A stretch of DNA of 64,000 bases from Ancistrus triradiatus. Its lineage: Eukaryota; Chordata; Actinopteri; Siluriformes; Loricariidae. Position 1 is the first letter of the stretch; each line of letters starts with the position of its first letter. The stretch is taken from contig JAJAGP010003143.1 of NCBI GenBank assembly GCA_025084515.1, positions 1 through 64,000 on the forward strand, in the 5' to 3' direction. The translations under genes were made by a program, and so were the position numbers. Positions 34,561 through 45,325 of this stretch are shown here, piece after piece. A model generated the notes under the pieces. That model was given only the letters and a program-made list of their open reading frames with translations, ran no database searches and was not told the DNA's origin.

Positions 34561-35584
34561 TTTCAACTCCTCAAATAAATCCCACAGTTATCATGTTGTC
34601 CATAAGCTCCACACCACTCTGCGGCCACAATTCGCACGCAGCAGTCACCACATCCACATTATGCAGCTCTGGCTCATGTAGCAAGGCATCCATGACATGG
34701 GCTGCTGGATGCACCATGCAATTATGCCAAAGTGGCATATGCTCACCCCAAACGGTAGAAACCTTGCTACTCTTATCCACTGAAACACTTGGCGATAACC
34801 ATGAATCCAGCCCCAAAATGCAAAGTCCATATACCATTGCCATCCTGAAGGTGTCTGTGAAGACAGTCTCACTCAGCTGAATCTGTACTTCAAACCCTCT
34901 TGGTCACGAAATAACAGTGCCAGTAACAGAGCGCATACCATCAGCAGAATGCACGCTCCAACCAAAACAACAGAGCACATCAAGGTGCCAAGCAGGCATG
35001 TTGCATTTCCAACAGACAACACACCAATGCCACTGCCAATTGCAGCGTCGCCAGCACCATTTGATGCACATGCCACTGCAGAGTGATTGAAGTCAGTGCA
35101 CATGAGGACACCTCCAGTGGCAACTTGCTGTGTGCCTCAGCTGGGACCTGGGGGGGGGTGTAAGCCAGATGTCAACTCCGCCCCTAACACAGGGAGTCTT
35201 TTGCCAGTCTTGCCAGCCGCTCTCATTCTTAAAGCTGTTGACGAACCACACCAGTTGCAGAAACCTTGGATAACTGCCATCAAGCTGCAGTGTAGTGATG
35301 ATGGCACGTCGAGAAAAATCTGTAGAGCTGGACCTTCCGATGCCAGGCTGAGCTGCACCACTGTTGTTTTCTCACTCCAGGCATAGTGCTCGTTACCCAG
35401 ACCCTTTACAGCTGGAGCTGCCGCTGGCTTTCCTGAAGATGCTCGATTTGCTCCAGTGTTTCTTCGAACCCTGCCAGTAGGAGGTGCTCCCTATCCCGCT
35501 TTTGACATCACTGTAGCATTGGGATGGCTGAAGAAAGCACAGCAGAGGTGGAAACTTTGCTCAAACTTTATTAACAGCCAGACC
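34561..35584. other. GC-richer block of unknown origin
   Basis: About 1 kb of clearly higher GC and CpG than its neighbours. On the minus strand it has an AATAAA-like signal at its start (35563-35570), then a frame fragment with a Glu/Leu-rich stretch (EETLEQIEHLQESQ near 35450). Next is a 76-codon frame at 35103-34873 with one strong hydrophobic segment (CSVVLVGACILLMVCALLLA). Further frames continue to 34571. This could be a retroelement or a degraded gene; I recognise no domain. It abuts Tc1 remnant M. Confidence 0.35.
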
Positions 35585-35776
35585 AGTGTTTCTTAATCCT
35601 GGTCCTGGCACCCCACCGCTTTGCACAATTTAGTGCTTCTCGTGTTTAAACACACCCAATTTAACTCAATAACGAGCTTGTTAATGAGCTGAGTAGTTGG
35701 ATCAGGTGTGTTGGGAGCAGGAAAACACTAAAACATGCAGACCGGTAGGGCGTCAGGACCAGGATTGAGAAACACT
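35585..35776. mobile_element. Short MITE with inverted ends, probably hAT-like
   Basis: A 192-bp palindromic element. The left end is AGTGTTTCTTAATCCTGG and the right end CCAGGATTGAGAAACACT. The middle also mirrors itself (GTTTAAACACACCCAATTTAAC against GGATCAGGTGTGTTGGGAG in part). Similar sequences are common in vertebrates. The hAT assignment is an inference from general resemblance, and no 8-bp duplication was confirmed. Confidence 0.6.
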
Positions 35777-37834
35777 AAGCCAAGCAAACAGACACAAATG
35801 ACCACCCCTGATAAGGCCTATATGTCAGTCAGTGTGACAGAAAAGCTGCTGAGATGCAGCTCATCCCACTCAGGCCAGTCTCTCTGAAAGCATGTCTCAG
35901 CATGGTAGGTACAGCCAAATACATAAAACACATCTAAATAAACCAGAACGCTAAGAACTACACTACAACTTGAAACACACATAAAATAAACCCAAGGAAC
36001 ACGATCACCTTCAGGGCCACATGAGCTACAGTATGTTTGCTGTTGTGGCTCCTATTATGCGAACCTTATCTAAGTTTGTGGTGTTTTCCAGGGTAATTCC
36101 TTAACTCTTTCTAAACACTGCCAGTATAAGCCTGATAAACAATGGCATTGTGATCAGCCCATTTGTCTGTCTGCTGAAATTAGATGTCATAAAATGGCAA
36201 AAGAGCTAATAAATATGGTGAGTTCTGTATGAAGTAATTGTAAGCATTTACAGTCTGCTAAAACTGGAATGAGTTTTGAAAGACAAACTGATTTATTGAT
36301 TATACTAAAACTATTTTTTTAAGTAAACAAAAACTATATACCAGTTTAGGATTTATATACCAGTGCTGAGCTGCTGCTCATTCGGACCAAGAGGAACCAG
36401 TCCTATCCTGGCGTCTCACCAGAATACCACCTGGTTAGCTACTGCTAGAGTTACAGAGGGCAAACCCAAGACCTGCTGGAAGAATTATATTTACTAGTTG
36501 GCTCTGGAGACCTTCAGAAGGAGCTGGAATCTGTAGTCAAGTGTAGAGAAATTTGGTCTGTCCTTCTCAGTCTGTTGCCACCATGGCCTTCAGTATGAGA
36601 AGAGAATGGAAACTGTACAATGAAAACCCATGATGGCCCAGCACAGGGCGCTGCTCACCATACAGTAGGTGTCGGCCAAGGAATATATATAGGAGCTTCA
36701 CAAATATTTAATACAATTTTTTACACACACATAATGCTTCAGAGGTGTGCACTCTTATCTCCAATCACTGGTGTAGTGCATGTAGAGTACTAGGCAACTT
36801 ACCTCTTTTTTATAACAGCAGCAATTAAAACGTTTATCTTATGATGGAACACAATGGCTTTTATCTCTCAGTTCCATATTTCTGTTCTAGCTTATACACA
36901 CCACACACAATACAGTGTCCTGTAGCAAAAGCATTGCTGTAAATATTATATTCTGTCCTGTATAACAAGATTAGTTTTCAATACTCAGCCTCATACAGCA
37001 GCCACTACTGAAACAGAAACACACCATCTTTCAACCTGTGGAACAAAACACTTTTATTTCTCACATATGCCCACCCACGCTCATCCACATGCCTGAAATC
37101 TAATCATCCAGGCAGTCTCCATATTCTCTAGCCATTTGTATCCTGCATGCAATTACAACGGTTACAGGTAGTAGAACCTGTATTCAATAAAACTTTTGAG
37201 AAGTGAACTATATATATAGGAACATCAATCTCATATCATGCCAAAGACAAACAGAAACGAATTATGGCTAATCCAACTGGCACCTCAAATTTGATTGACA
37301 TAGAGCAGTTGCTGACACATGGCACAGTGAATAAGAGCTGACATGAATGTGTTCAGTGTGGCGGAGCTTTTGTCACTTCCCACATAAAATGTGACTCACA
37401 GAGGGTTCAGCTTTGGGGAATAGAGGAAATTAAATTTCTCCACTTTTCAAGCTGGCAATAAATCTCAACCTCAATGTGACGGTGGTCATTGTGCCTTAAC
37501 TAAGAGCCTTATAGTTAGACCCAATCTGAAAATAGGTTTGGTTCAGTTTTTATTACTTTTAACAAAGGTAAATGATTCTAGACCCCAAAAGAGGTGACGG
37601 TAGCAATGCCACTCAGACGCATAAAGAAGACAGTTTGAGAATAACAAATGTGGTACATTGGTTGTTTGGTTCACTTGGTCTGGGCCAAAGAAGAAAATTA
37701 TACATTGTTGCATTTTAGTCCTGGTTTGCTTAGCATTAACCCTGGCTATCTTAACATCAACCAAAATATGGAAACAAGTCATATGAGTAAGATACTGTCT
37801 GGATATCTTTTATGATGCATATTTTGGACAGGAA
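35777..37834. other. No gene recognised
   Basis: No termini or domains. 36360-36660 is somewhat GC-richer and contains GAAGGAGCTGGAATC-type sequence, but without an open frame worth calling. Confidence 0.4.
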
Positions 37835-37910
37835 CTTGCTCGATTTGAACTTCAGCAGATTGTTTTGACCATGCCTATATGTCTAAATGCATTGAGGTGC
37901 TGCCATATGA
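37835..37910 (-). repeat. Family F terminal fragment
   Basis: CTCGATTTGAACTTCAGCAG, ATTGTTTTGACCATGCC and CTAAATGCATTGAGGTGCTGCC correspond to the 5' leader of family F elements, the portion missing from the copy at 61029. An isolated stub. Confidence 0.55.
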
Positions 37911-38075
37911 AAAGCTGATTTCAGAGGAACTTGTTTTGCTTTCTGCTTTTGTGTCTTTTGTGTTCATTTTGTTTGACTTATGTAATATCCCAAACGTGGT
38001 AAACTGGATGTGAGCATGTAATACCTCCATAAGCATGAATAACAGCTGCAATTCAATTTGGCATGTCCTGGTCAA

Positions 38076-38204
38076 GGTTCAAGTCAAGTCAAGTCAGATT
38101 TATTTATATAGCGCTTTTTACAATGGAGCATTGTCTCAAAGCAACTTTACAGGTTTAGATTATCTCCTAATAACTACGTCCAATCTCAAATTGAGCAAGC
38201 CTAA
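38076..38204 (-). mobile_element. Family K retroposon, 5'-truncated insertion
   Basis: Reverse-orientation copy of the last 130 bases of family K, starting at its tail AAGTCAAGTCAAGTCAG. It continues with ATTTATTTATATAGCGC and CAATGGAGCATTGTCTC and stops after GAGCAAGCCTA. AAGGTTC flanks it on the left and, twice, on the right (near 38213-38226), compatible with a short target duplication. Tail-first truncation fits target-primed reverse transcription. Confidence 0.75.
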
Positions 38205-38861
38205 TTGCTCCAAGGTTCCAAGGTTCTGGATGCAGGCGACATCAATGTTCAACCACTCTTGCATCAAAGAATTGTGCAGTTTGGCCAGATTTTGTGGTAG
38301 CCTTCCCTGGTGTTTCAAGGGGATTCACATCTGGGCATGAGTGTTCATCATGTTAATCAGTCATATTTGAACCGTTGTGAACACCGTGTGTAGTCTTCTT
38401 GGAATACAGGGTAGGAATGTTATGTTCCTTTGGTAAGGTAATGAGCAAAAGCAAACCTGGTTATCCAGCAGCTCGATGTAGGCATTGTGGTTCAAATGTA
38501 CTGTAACCTCATATAAAGGACCCATTTCTACACCCCAGAACAATCACAATTTCCTCCAGCTTGAAACCACACCTTTGACAGGCAGTTCTCATTGAAAGCT
38601 TTCTAAGGTCTTCGATGAACACTTACCATCATTCACATACAGGCATATAACAGAGTCATATAACCAGATAACACATTTCCAGTCATGAACAGTCCATTTT
38701 TTGTTTCTTTTTGCCCACTGTAACTGGGAAACTTTGTGAGCAAAATGAACAAAGACTTCTTGCGTGCCACTCCATATGTTCATGATCTGTGACCTAAATC
38801 TCAAGTGAATGTGGGTCATGTGGCATCCCAGCGATCCTAAGCACACAAGTCACTTTACCAG
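38205..38861 (-). pseudogene. Highly decayed transposase-like stretch
   Basis: Blocks such as TTTCAAGGGGATTCACATC, TGGGCATGAGTG and TTCCTCCAGCTTGAAACC suggest a very old Tc1-like element on the minus strand, with the K insertion inside it. No frame or catalytic motif is readable, so this is a weak call. Confidence 0.25.
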
Positions 38862-39272
38862 AAAAATGGTTACATAAGAATAAAGTCTTGTTTTGGAATG
38901 TCCATGCAATTCATGGGAACTTCACCAGAGTTGAAGTTCTGTATGAAGGAATGAGCTAAAATTCCTCTAAACCTAGGGGCAGGACTGGTCAGCTGTTTCC
39001 GGTAGCATTTAGTTTCCATTATTACTAAATGAGAGGGTCACCACAAATACCAAGAGCAAAGGTTCACATACATTAGTTACTCACAGTTATGTAATAGCGG
39101 ATAATTTTCCTCAATAAAGAAATAAATGTCAGAGTATTTCTCCAATTTGTTTAATTGGGTTCTTTTGTCTACTTTTAGGACTTGTGTGGAAAATCTGATC
39201 ATGATTTAGGTCATAGTTATGTAGAAAAATATAGCAAACTTTAAAGTGTTCACAAACTACCAAGCACCAGTG
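38862..39272 (+). mobile_element. Tc1-like transposon, family B copy 3 (3' end)
   Basis: Sense-strand 3' part of family B. It holds the last ~60 codons of transposase with indels (AKIPLNLGAGL aligns with AKIPPSRCAGL of copy B2), then GGTTCACATAC, GGATAATTTTCCTCAATAAA, TCTACTTTTAGGACTTGTG and the terminus GTTCACAAACTACCAAGCACCAGTG. The upstream two thirds are deleted. Confidence 0.7.
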
Positions 39273-40098
39273 TGCATTCTGGTTTCTCTGTGTAGAAGGT
39301 GGTGTATGGACATTCCAGATCAATTTGTGGCATTTGCACTGTTTAAAAATGAGGACCAGGGTGAGATGGTTTAGCAATGCAGGATCAGATTCACTAACAG
39401 GACCAATCAGTTGACTCTGGAGGTGGGGAAACTACAGCAGGTGAAGTGTCCACAAGCACTGTTCCAGGCAGCAGGAGAAATAGCTGGACTGTGCATCAGG
39501 CAGTATTTTTATTCGCCTCAAATATTCTAATCTGTACTATTCTATAACATTATATGCCATGAGTAATAACTCGCATATGGTTGTGGCTGACAGAAGCATA
39601 ATTTAAAGCCGATTTCAGCAATGATGTGTTTATGCATGGAAAAGACATTTTGAGAGATTTTTTAGCTCATAACCCCCCTAAAAACCTCTCTACTCTGTGG
39701 TGGATGCAACGGCCGATAAAGTGTACTGGCTCGATAGCACAGGCGTTAGGAGAGAGAGGGAAGTGGAGGTAGAAAATTAGAATTGGAGAGGGGCACTTCT
39801 GAGTTGAAAGCTATTTGACTGATTGAGTCTGCCAGTGTAAATGAAATGAACAATCGCATCTGCACCACAGGCCTCTTGCACTCCACCTGACTACTAATAA
39901 AACAGGCTCCATTACTGCCATGTGCTCAAACTAACTAATGTGGTGGAATCAATTAAGTAAAGCACATTATGGCAAACCTTGTTGCTACATTTCTGTTACC
40001 TGTATGTCCAGTGTGGTAACTCATCCAGGTCATTAGGCTAAAGTGATGTTGGAGTCCAACAAGAAAGATCGAGACAAGACATTCAAGGCCATTCACTA
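39273..40098. other. No gene recognised
   Basis: Spacer without recognised features. Confidence 0.45.
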
Positions 40099-40100
40099 TA

Positions 40101-40936
40101 CAGTGGTACCTTGGTTCTCGTCATTAATTCATTTAAAAAAAACTTGTCGAGAACCAAAAACGGCGATTACCAAACCAGTTTTCCCATAAAGAATAATGTA
40201 CATTGAAATTAATCCATTCCAGACACTGTATCGACAATGTATAAGGTGTTATATGCATTAATGGAGTTGTATTGTACAGGTGCTCCCTGATGTATGATGG
40301 GAATATGTTCCGACAAATCCATCAGAAGTTAAATGTATCATGATCTAAGGAGTTTAACGAGTGTTTGGTGGAGAGGTCTATACTGAGACTATAAGTTAGT
40401 TACTGTATGAAACACTTACATTAACCTACAGATGGCCAAAATCATTAACAGAAAGCTTATTTTATAATAAAGTGTTGAAAAGTCTTATGTAATTTAGTGA
40501 GTAATGGATTGAAAGTGAAAAGTAAAAGCAAAACACTTACTCTATTGGGGAATTCAGGGAGCTAGGATAGCTGCTAAGAAATGCAGCCTGTGTTTGGGAG
40601 GATTCAGATCCTGATTCCTTTTGCTTGGCTCTTGTAACTAATCTTTTTAGGACCCATGGAGGCTTATTTGCACTAAGAATACAGTACTGTAGATGTAAAA
40701 AAAAAATAAAGAAAATCACAACAGAGAGCTTCTCTGAGCAAGAGCTATTGTGAACCTGAATCACTGAGTGCTGAATTGTGAATCATGAATTTGAGTTTTA
40801 GCTAAAATGTGTCACGCAGCTCGACTCATGCAAGTTAAAGCAAGTGCATCGAGTAGCGAGCAAATTTGTCTAGTCAAAATGCATCAAGAACCAAATTTGA
40901 CAACCTCTGAGGTGGTCAAGAACCGAGGTACCACTG
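40101..40936 (+). mobile_element. Family H MITE, copy 3 (longest)
   Basis: An 836-bp element with left end CAGTGGTACCTTGGTTCTCG and right end CAAGAACCGAGGTACCACTG, 20-bp inverted repeats with one mismatch. TA precedes it at 40099-40100; the right flank is GT, a likely mutation. It has no transposase. It is longer than copy 1 (564 bp), which lacks internal sequence. The inner segment also contains a second TIR-like motif (GTCAAAATGCATCAAGAACC). Confidence 0.75.
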
Positions 40937-41016
40937 GTGTTCAGGCTACTACAGCTACTTGATAGTATATGCTTATCAGACAAATTTCCTATGTTGTGTA
41001 CATATAACATACTCTA

Positions 41017-41392
41017 CACCGATTACCCATAACATTAAAACTACTTGCCTAATATTGTGTAGGTTCCCCTCATGCTGTCAGGGCTTTGATCCATGTAGGT
41101 ATGGATTCCACAAAACCTCTAAAGGTGTGCTGAGACATCTGGCAGCAAGATATAAGCAGACCTTTAAGTCCTGTAAGTTGAGAGTTGGGGCTTCCATGGA
41201 TTGAACATGTTTAGCTAGTACATCTCACACATGTTGTTTGTTCCACAAGCCGTTCATGAACAATTTTTGCAGTGTGGCAGGGCATATTAAGGAATTGATG
41301 CCATGAAGGGTTGTACTTTGTCTGCACCAATGTTTAGGTTGGTGGTATGTGTGAAAATAACACACATGGATGCCAGGAACCAAGGTTACTCA
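41017..41392 (-). pseudogene. Tc1-like transposase C-terminal fragment (family G)
   Basis: The left terminus (CACCGATTACCCATAACATT after TA at 41015-41016) and the C-terminal coding part of a Tc1-like transposase read on minus. GLVESMP-type sequence appears as TFRGFVESIPTWIKAL, and earlier ALPHCKN matches the part after the second catalytic Asp. An internal deletion removes the block with the final Glu. The rest of the gene is missing beyond about 41392. A second family G piece lies nearby in the opposite orientation. Confidence 0.7.
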
Positions 41393-41709
41393 TCAGAGCA
41401 ATAAAACCCTTTGAATCTTATTATAAAGTTACATATTTGGGGGAAATCTGCAAACTTTTGCAGTAATGAGATCAGATGAAAAAATGGATGTTAATGCACT
41501 TTAATTGCCCCAATCTTCATGATTCATTTGTTTGATCAAATGTTGTTTTGGTGAAAGCAATTGAGTGTTTCAGCATTAATAGCTTTAATATTACCATGCA
41601 AACTGGAATGTATTAAATTTATTAGGCAAAATGCATTACATTGCAAATTAATTTACAAAAATAGTGAGACATCCTTTCTTTTTGGAACTGGGTCTCAGAG
41701 TAATGGAAG

Positions 41710-41905
41710 AATGTTTTCTGGTCCAGTTTCTTTTACATCATGTACACTGCAGGGTATGTGTGCACTGTTTTCCTGGGGAAGTGGGATAAAACACCAGGGT
41801 GCATTGCATGATGAAGAAGGCAAGTTGGGTAGAGGGGGAGTGGAGTGTGATGCTCTGGGCAATGTCCTGCTGGGAAACTCTGGGTTGGGGCATTCATGTG
41901 GAGCA
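41710..41905 (+). pseudogene. Tc1-like transposase middle fragment (family G, opposite strand)
   Basis: Plus frame 41799 onward gives SVMLWAMSCWETLGWGIHVE, the segment after the first catalytic Asp in the same family as 41017-41392 (norm VMLWAMFCWETLGPGIHV). Sequence before it, CTTTTACATCATG and GCACTGTTTTCCTGGGG, matches the preceding coding block. Orientation is opposite to the fragment at 41017. Confidence 0.7.
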
Positions 41906-42536
41906 GTTGCAGCTGGTAGTTTTTAAAATAAGAGAAGCACATATGTTCACATATGATCACTTCATTTTACTGGCTAGCCAAAGCACAGGGGTTAACATGT
42001 ATCTCCAGTGGAGCTGCAGTTAGTTGTGTTGCCTAAAACAAGGACATTTTAAAGAATAACACATCGTTTTATATCATTATCTTTGTAACAGAAAATGTTT
42101 TAAATAAATGTATTGAAGTTTGACAAGTCAGTGACAAACCATCAACCAAGAGAATGCGTTTTAGGGTGGGATAAAAAGTGTACTAATAAATACTGAGATA
42201 TTTTCTTCCTGTGCAAAACACATCTGTCCGAGTCCGTTCATGTATTAAGCTGTGATGCTGTGCTCAGATGCTGTGTTTGTATCTGAAGGGCTCCCTGACA
42301 ATCTTCCTTAAGATGTGGATCAGTTTTTGTGTTATATTAATAACCTTACCATTTCTCCCCTACAAGTGAGTGAACTGAGGGCCACCTCCATTTTTCTTTC
42401 TACCATTTGTTACTGTTATGTTGTGTTGTTTGGATTTTATTTTTATTTTTTTTCCATTTTTCTTCTTTTCCCTTCTCCCTTGCACAAACTGCCACGCCAA
42501 ACCTAGACTAGTGTGTAACTAATGTATGAATATATT
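41906..42536. other. No gene recognised
   Basis: No supported feature. Confidence 0.45.
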
Positions 42537-42538
42537 TA

Positions 42539-43013
42539 CAACCCCAAAATCAGAAAGTTAGGACAGTAGGGAAAGTGCAAATAAAAAATAATAAATTCAG
42601 TGTTTCTAAAATGCACGACTTTTATTTCATTGCAGACTATATGGACCCAAGATATTTCCTGTATTGTCTGGTCTCCTTTATAACATTTCTTAATAAACAT
42701 CCATTCCTGCATTACAGGCCTGTAACAAATTACAATTTAGGACTAGTAATGAATGGTAAAAAATAAAAAAATAAAAAAATTATTTATTTTAAATAATATT
42801 TTTTTTTACTCATTGCAAGCCTTAAATTGGAATGTGTTACAGGCAGGAATGGATGTTAATTAGCAAATAAAGACAATCTGACCAAACAAAACATGAAATG
42901 TCTTGGGTTGATACTGTCTGTATTAAAAGATCAGTCAAAATTAATGTAAGACACACTGCATTGTTTTTATTTGCAATTTCCCTACTGTCCCACCTTTTTC
43001 TGATTTGGGGTTG
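42539..43013. mobile_element. Fold-back MITE, family C termini
   Basis: A 475-bp element flanked by TA (42537-42538 and 43014-43015). The left arm starts CAACCCCAAAATCAGAAAG and the right arm ends CTTTTTCTGATTTGGGGTTG. Complementarity continues inward through GGACAGTAGGGAAA/TTTCCCTACTGTCC and TAACATTTC-type and CATCCATTCCTGC/GGCAGGAATGGATG blocks. Almost the whole element is one imperfect hairpin with an A/T-rich loop near 42760-42805. It shares its terminus with the family C remnant at 10273 and has no coding sequence. Confidence 0.85.
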
Positions 43014-43079
43014 TATAATGTGTAGCAAAACTAAGACTACGCTTTAATTGGATTAATTTTTAATGAATAAACGGGGCAC

Positions 43080-43893
43080 CACCGGATCGTTTGTGGACTG
43101 TGATCGAGTGGACGGTCTGGCTGAACTAGGCTTCGGTCCTCGTGATCTTGACTACTGCATCCTTGCCTTAGAATAAGGGCAGAGCTGGGGGTTCATAGTC
43201 AAAGAGTCTTATGGTGATCAGAGACGTTGGGTTGCTGTCTTCTGCCACTCGTGGGGTTGCCAATGTCTCATGTGATCCCTCTTGGCTGTGTTTCCTACCA
43301 GTTCTCCTCTTTCTAGCTTTCTAGCTATGCTGCTATAGCTAATGCTGCCAGGGTCTCATGCTACACTTGGCATCAGTGATTGACATGGCATCAGTGATTG
43401 TTAATAAACACTGTGCTCTTAATCAATAACTAATTACATTTTCTGTTTTCTCTCCGAGCTGTGTTCCGGCAGTTCCGGCCTCACACAATGATGTTCATCT
43501 GATGGAGCTCCACTGTGCATTTTAATTCACATTTTATTCGACCATGACTCCATGACTCTAGTTTTCGCTCTTAGATTTATCATCATACCCGGGCCACTTA
43601 ATGTCGATGTGCATACTTCACATTCTATTCGAACTTTGACTCCATGACTTTAGTTCGCTCTTAGATTTATCATCTACGCCGGCCCAAGGAGGTTGGGTCC
43701 CTTTTTGAGTCTTGGTCCTCCCAAGGTTTCTTCCTAGAACTAGGAAGTTTTTCCTTGCCACTGTCGCCCTAGGCTTGCTCAATTTGGGATTGGACGTAGT
43801 TATTAGGAGATAATCTAAACTTGTAAAGTTGCTTTGAGACAATGCTCCATTGTAAAAAGCGCTATATAAATAAATCTGACTTGACTTGACTTG
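43080..43893 (+). mobile_element. Family K retroposon, best copy
   Basis: About 814 bp, non-coding. Ordered blocks: GCATCCTTGCCTTAGAATAAG, GTTGGGTTGCTGTC, TCTAGCTATGCTGCTATAGC, CCAAGGTTTCTTCC, CTTGCCACTGTCGCCC, GGCTTGCTCAATTTGGG, ACAATGCTCCATTGTAAAAAG, GCGCTATATAAATAAATC and a short TTGAC-repeat tail ending about 43893. A CATCAGTGATTG duplication lies at 43370-43402. Simple-repeat tail, 5' truncations in other copies and short flanking duplications indicate a retroposon. The 5' boundary is uncertain. Confidence 0.7.
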
Positions 43894-44595
43894 GACTGGT
43901 AGATCCGGAAACCAGTTGGAAAAGGGAAAAGAGAAATTGATAAGTCTAGGTCTGAATAGTGAATTCAAAAATATGTTTCTCAACCTTTATTTGAATGAAA
44001 CTCTCTCACACCAGGTGGTAAATTCAAAAGGTTATAACAAGTTTATTAACTATAAACAAGGCAATACCAACAGACTATCTGATGTCATAACATATGTATC
44101 ACAGTATTGAACCATGAAATGATGGCAAACATACATATATCACAGTATTAAAGTCAGAAAACAAGTTGACTGTATGTATAACTTATCGCACCGTAATAAT
44201 TACCCAGAGTCGATGTTATGAACTAGTTTGTTACGATGTAGTGAGTTATTACTAAAACAAATTACGTTGAATGTGAATAGTATGGTAGAAGCTACTTAAA
44301 CGTGGATGAACCTACGTTGAAGCGTGGTTTAAGATAAAACGCAAGGTTCGAGAATCAGGGACCCAGAAAAGCCATAAACGGTACTCGCCTGGAAGGTCAC
44401 TCGAGTGGTTCGGGGCATTCAACCCTGGCCCGGCCGTCCAAAAGACACGATTTTGGGGAGCGTTGGCGTTCGTCTTTCGATGCACACCGTCGCTCGGAAA
44501 AGGCCTCTTAGTGGCTTGGCTCTTTGGTTTTTTGCCGATGGCGTCACCACGTTGACTTGAGATGACTTGAGATGGCTCACTTCCCAGTTTAGACT
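43894..44595. other. CpG-bearing sequence of unknown origin, left part
   Basis: Differs from the surroundings by frequent CpG (for example 44195-44330 and 44400-44560). On minus, AATAAA-type signals occur near 43993 and 44048, as in a transcript end. No domain is recognised. It may be one half of an older element split by the LTR element at 44596-45542; the other half would be 45543-46488. Confidence 0.35.
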
Positions 44596-44814
44596 GCCAC
44601 ACCTGCGTTCGTGAGACACTAATCATGCACACCTGTTCCTCACCCTAGTTAAGCGGCGCTCAGGTTTCTCTCGGCGCCGATTCTCAATGTTGCCTTCAAG
44701 CCTCACCATGCCATTCTCGGCCTCTCCTGTACTTCAATGCCTCGATCCTAATAAATGCGAGTCTCGCTTACCAGTAGCATGCGTCTGTCTCCTGACTCCT
44801 CGCCACGCTTTACA
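44596..44814 (+). repeat. Left LTR (5' end truncated)
   Basis: Shares with the right LTR CGTTCGTGAGAC, CTAATCATGCACACCTG, TCCTGTACTTCAATGCC, TCCTAATAAATGCG (AATAAA polyadenylation signal) and CCAGTAGCA, ending TTTACA. It has an extra GCGGCGCTCAGGTTTCTC segment near 44654. Confidence 0.8.
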
Positions 44815-44830
44815 GTAGAATCGGCCTACA

Positions 44831-45325
44831 TGGAGACAGCGGCTACTGGCTCTGGTCGCGACCCTGCTCCTGCCGTCGGATGGTGGCTCACTGACTTCCG
44901 TGCCCGGCTTGGGGAGGTGGCTCAGGATGTGAAATCCCTTGCCGATGACCAAAGCTCGCTGGTCCTTTCGCTCAACGGGCTCGTCCAGCGTCTCTCACAG
45001 CTGCTGCCGCCCCCCGCCGCCGCGGACCTCGCCGCCTCCGTTCCGCTTCCCTCCAGCCCTCAGCGGGCCCCGCCTCCCGTCGGCGACCTCGCTCGCCAGC
45101 GTCCAGCCGGCACCCGCGCTCGCCAGCGTCCAGCCGGCACCCGCGCTCGCCAGCGTCCAGCCGGCACCCGCGCTCGCCAGTCGGCTTCGTTGCTTGCCAG
45201 CCATCCGACTGCTGTCAATCTCCTCCGAGGGTCCGCCCAGCGAGAAAACCCCCGGATTCGGGACTGCACGCGGGGATTTTCCGTTGGAGTTCTAGCTCTG
45301 ACTCGGACTCTGTGGGGGGGGGCTC
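44831..45325 (+). CDS. Gag-like protein fragment with 9-residue repeats
   Basis: The start chosen is the METAATGSGRDP methionine at 44831, soon after the left LTR; an upstream methionine at 44755 lies inside the LTR. The N-terminal half (WWLTDFRARLGEVAQDVKSL, then LADDQSSLVLSLNGLVQRLS) is a helical, coiled-coil-like segment as found at the start of some Ty3-type Gag proteins. It is followed by a Pro/Ala/Arg-rich region with three copies of ARQRPAGTR. The frame runs on into the right LTR (to 45378) without a nucleocapsid zinc knuckle or protease. It is probably the remnant of a larger Gag after internal deletion. I infer no cellular function. Confidence 0.5.
45092..45180 (+). repeat. 27-bp tandem repeat, three units plus 8 bp
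   Basis: Identical units CTCGCCAGCGTCCAGCCGGC plus ACCCGCG at 45092, 45119 and 45146, then CTCGCCAG. Unit length is a multiple of three, so the Gag-like frame is preserved, each unit adding nine residues. Perfect identity implies recent expansion. Confidence 0.95.

Noticed and set aside
34047..34880. A 277-codon plus frame
   Set aside because: It overlaps the Tc1 M transposase mostly out of frame and continues into the unknown GC-richer block; Cys/Pro/Ser-rich without a recognisable domain.
45092..45180. A CRISPR-like array
   Set aside because: The units are directly contiguous with no spacers and lie within a Gag-like frame; this is a minisatellite in a eukaryotic LTR element.
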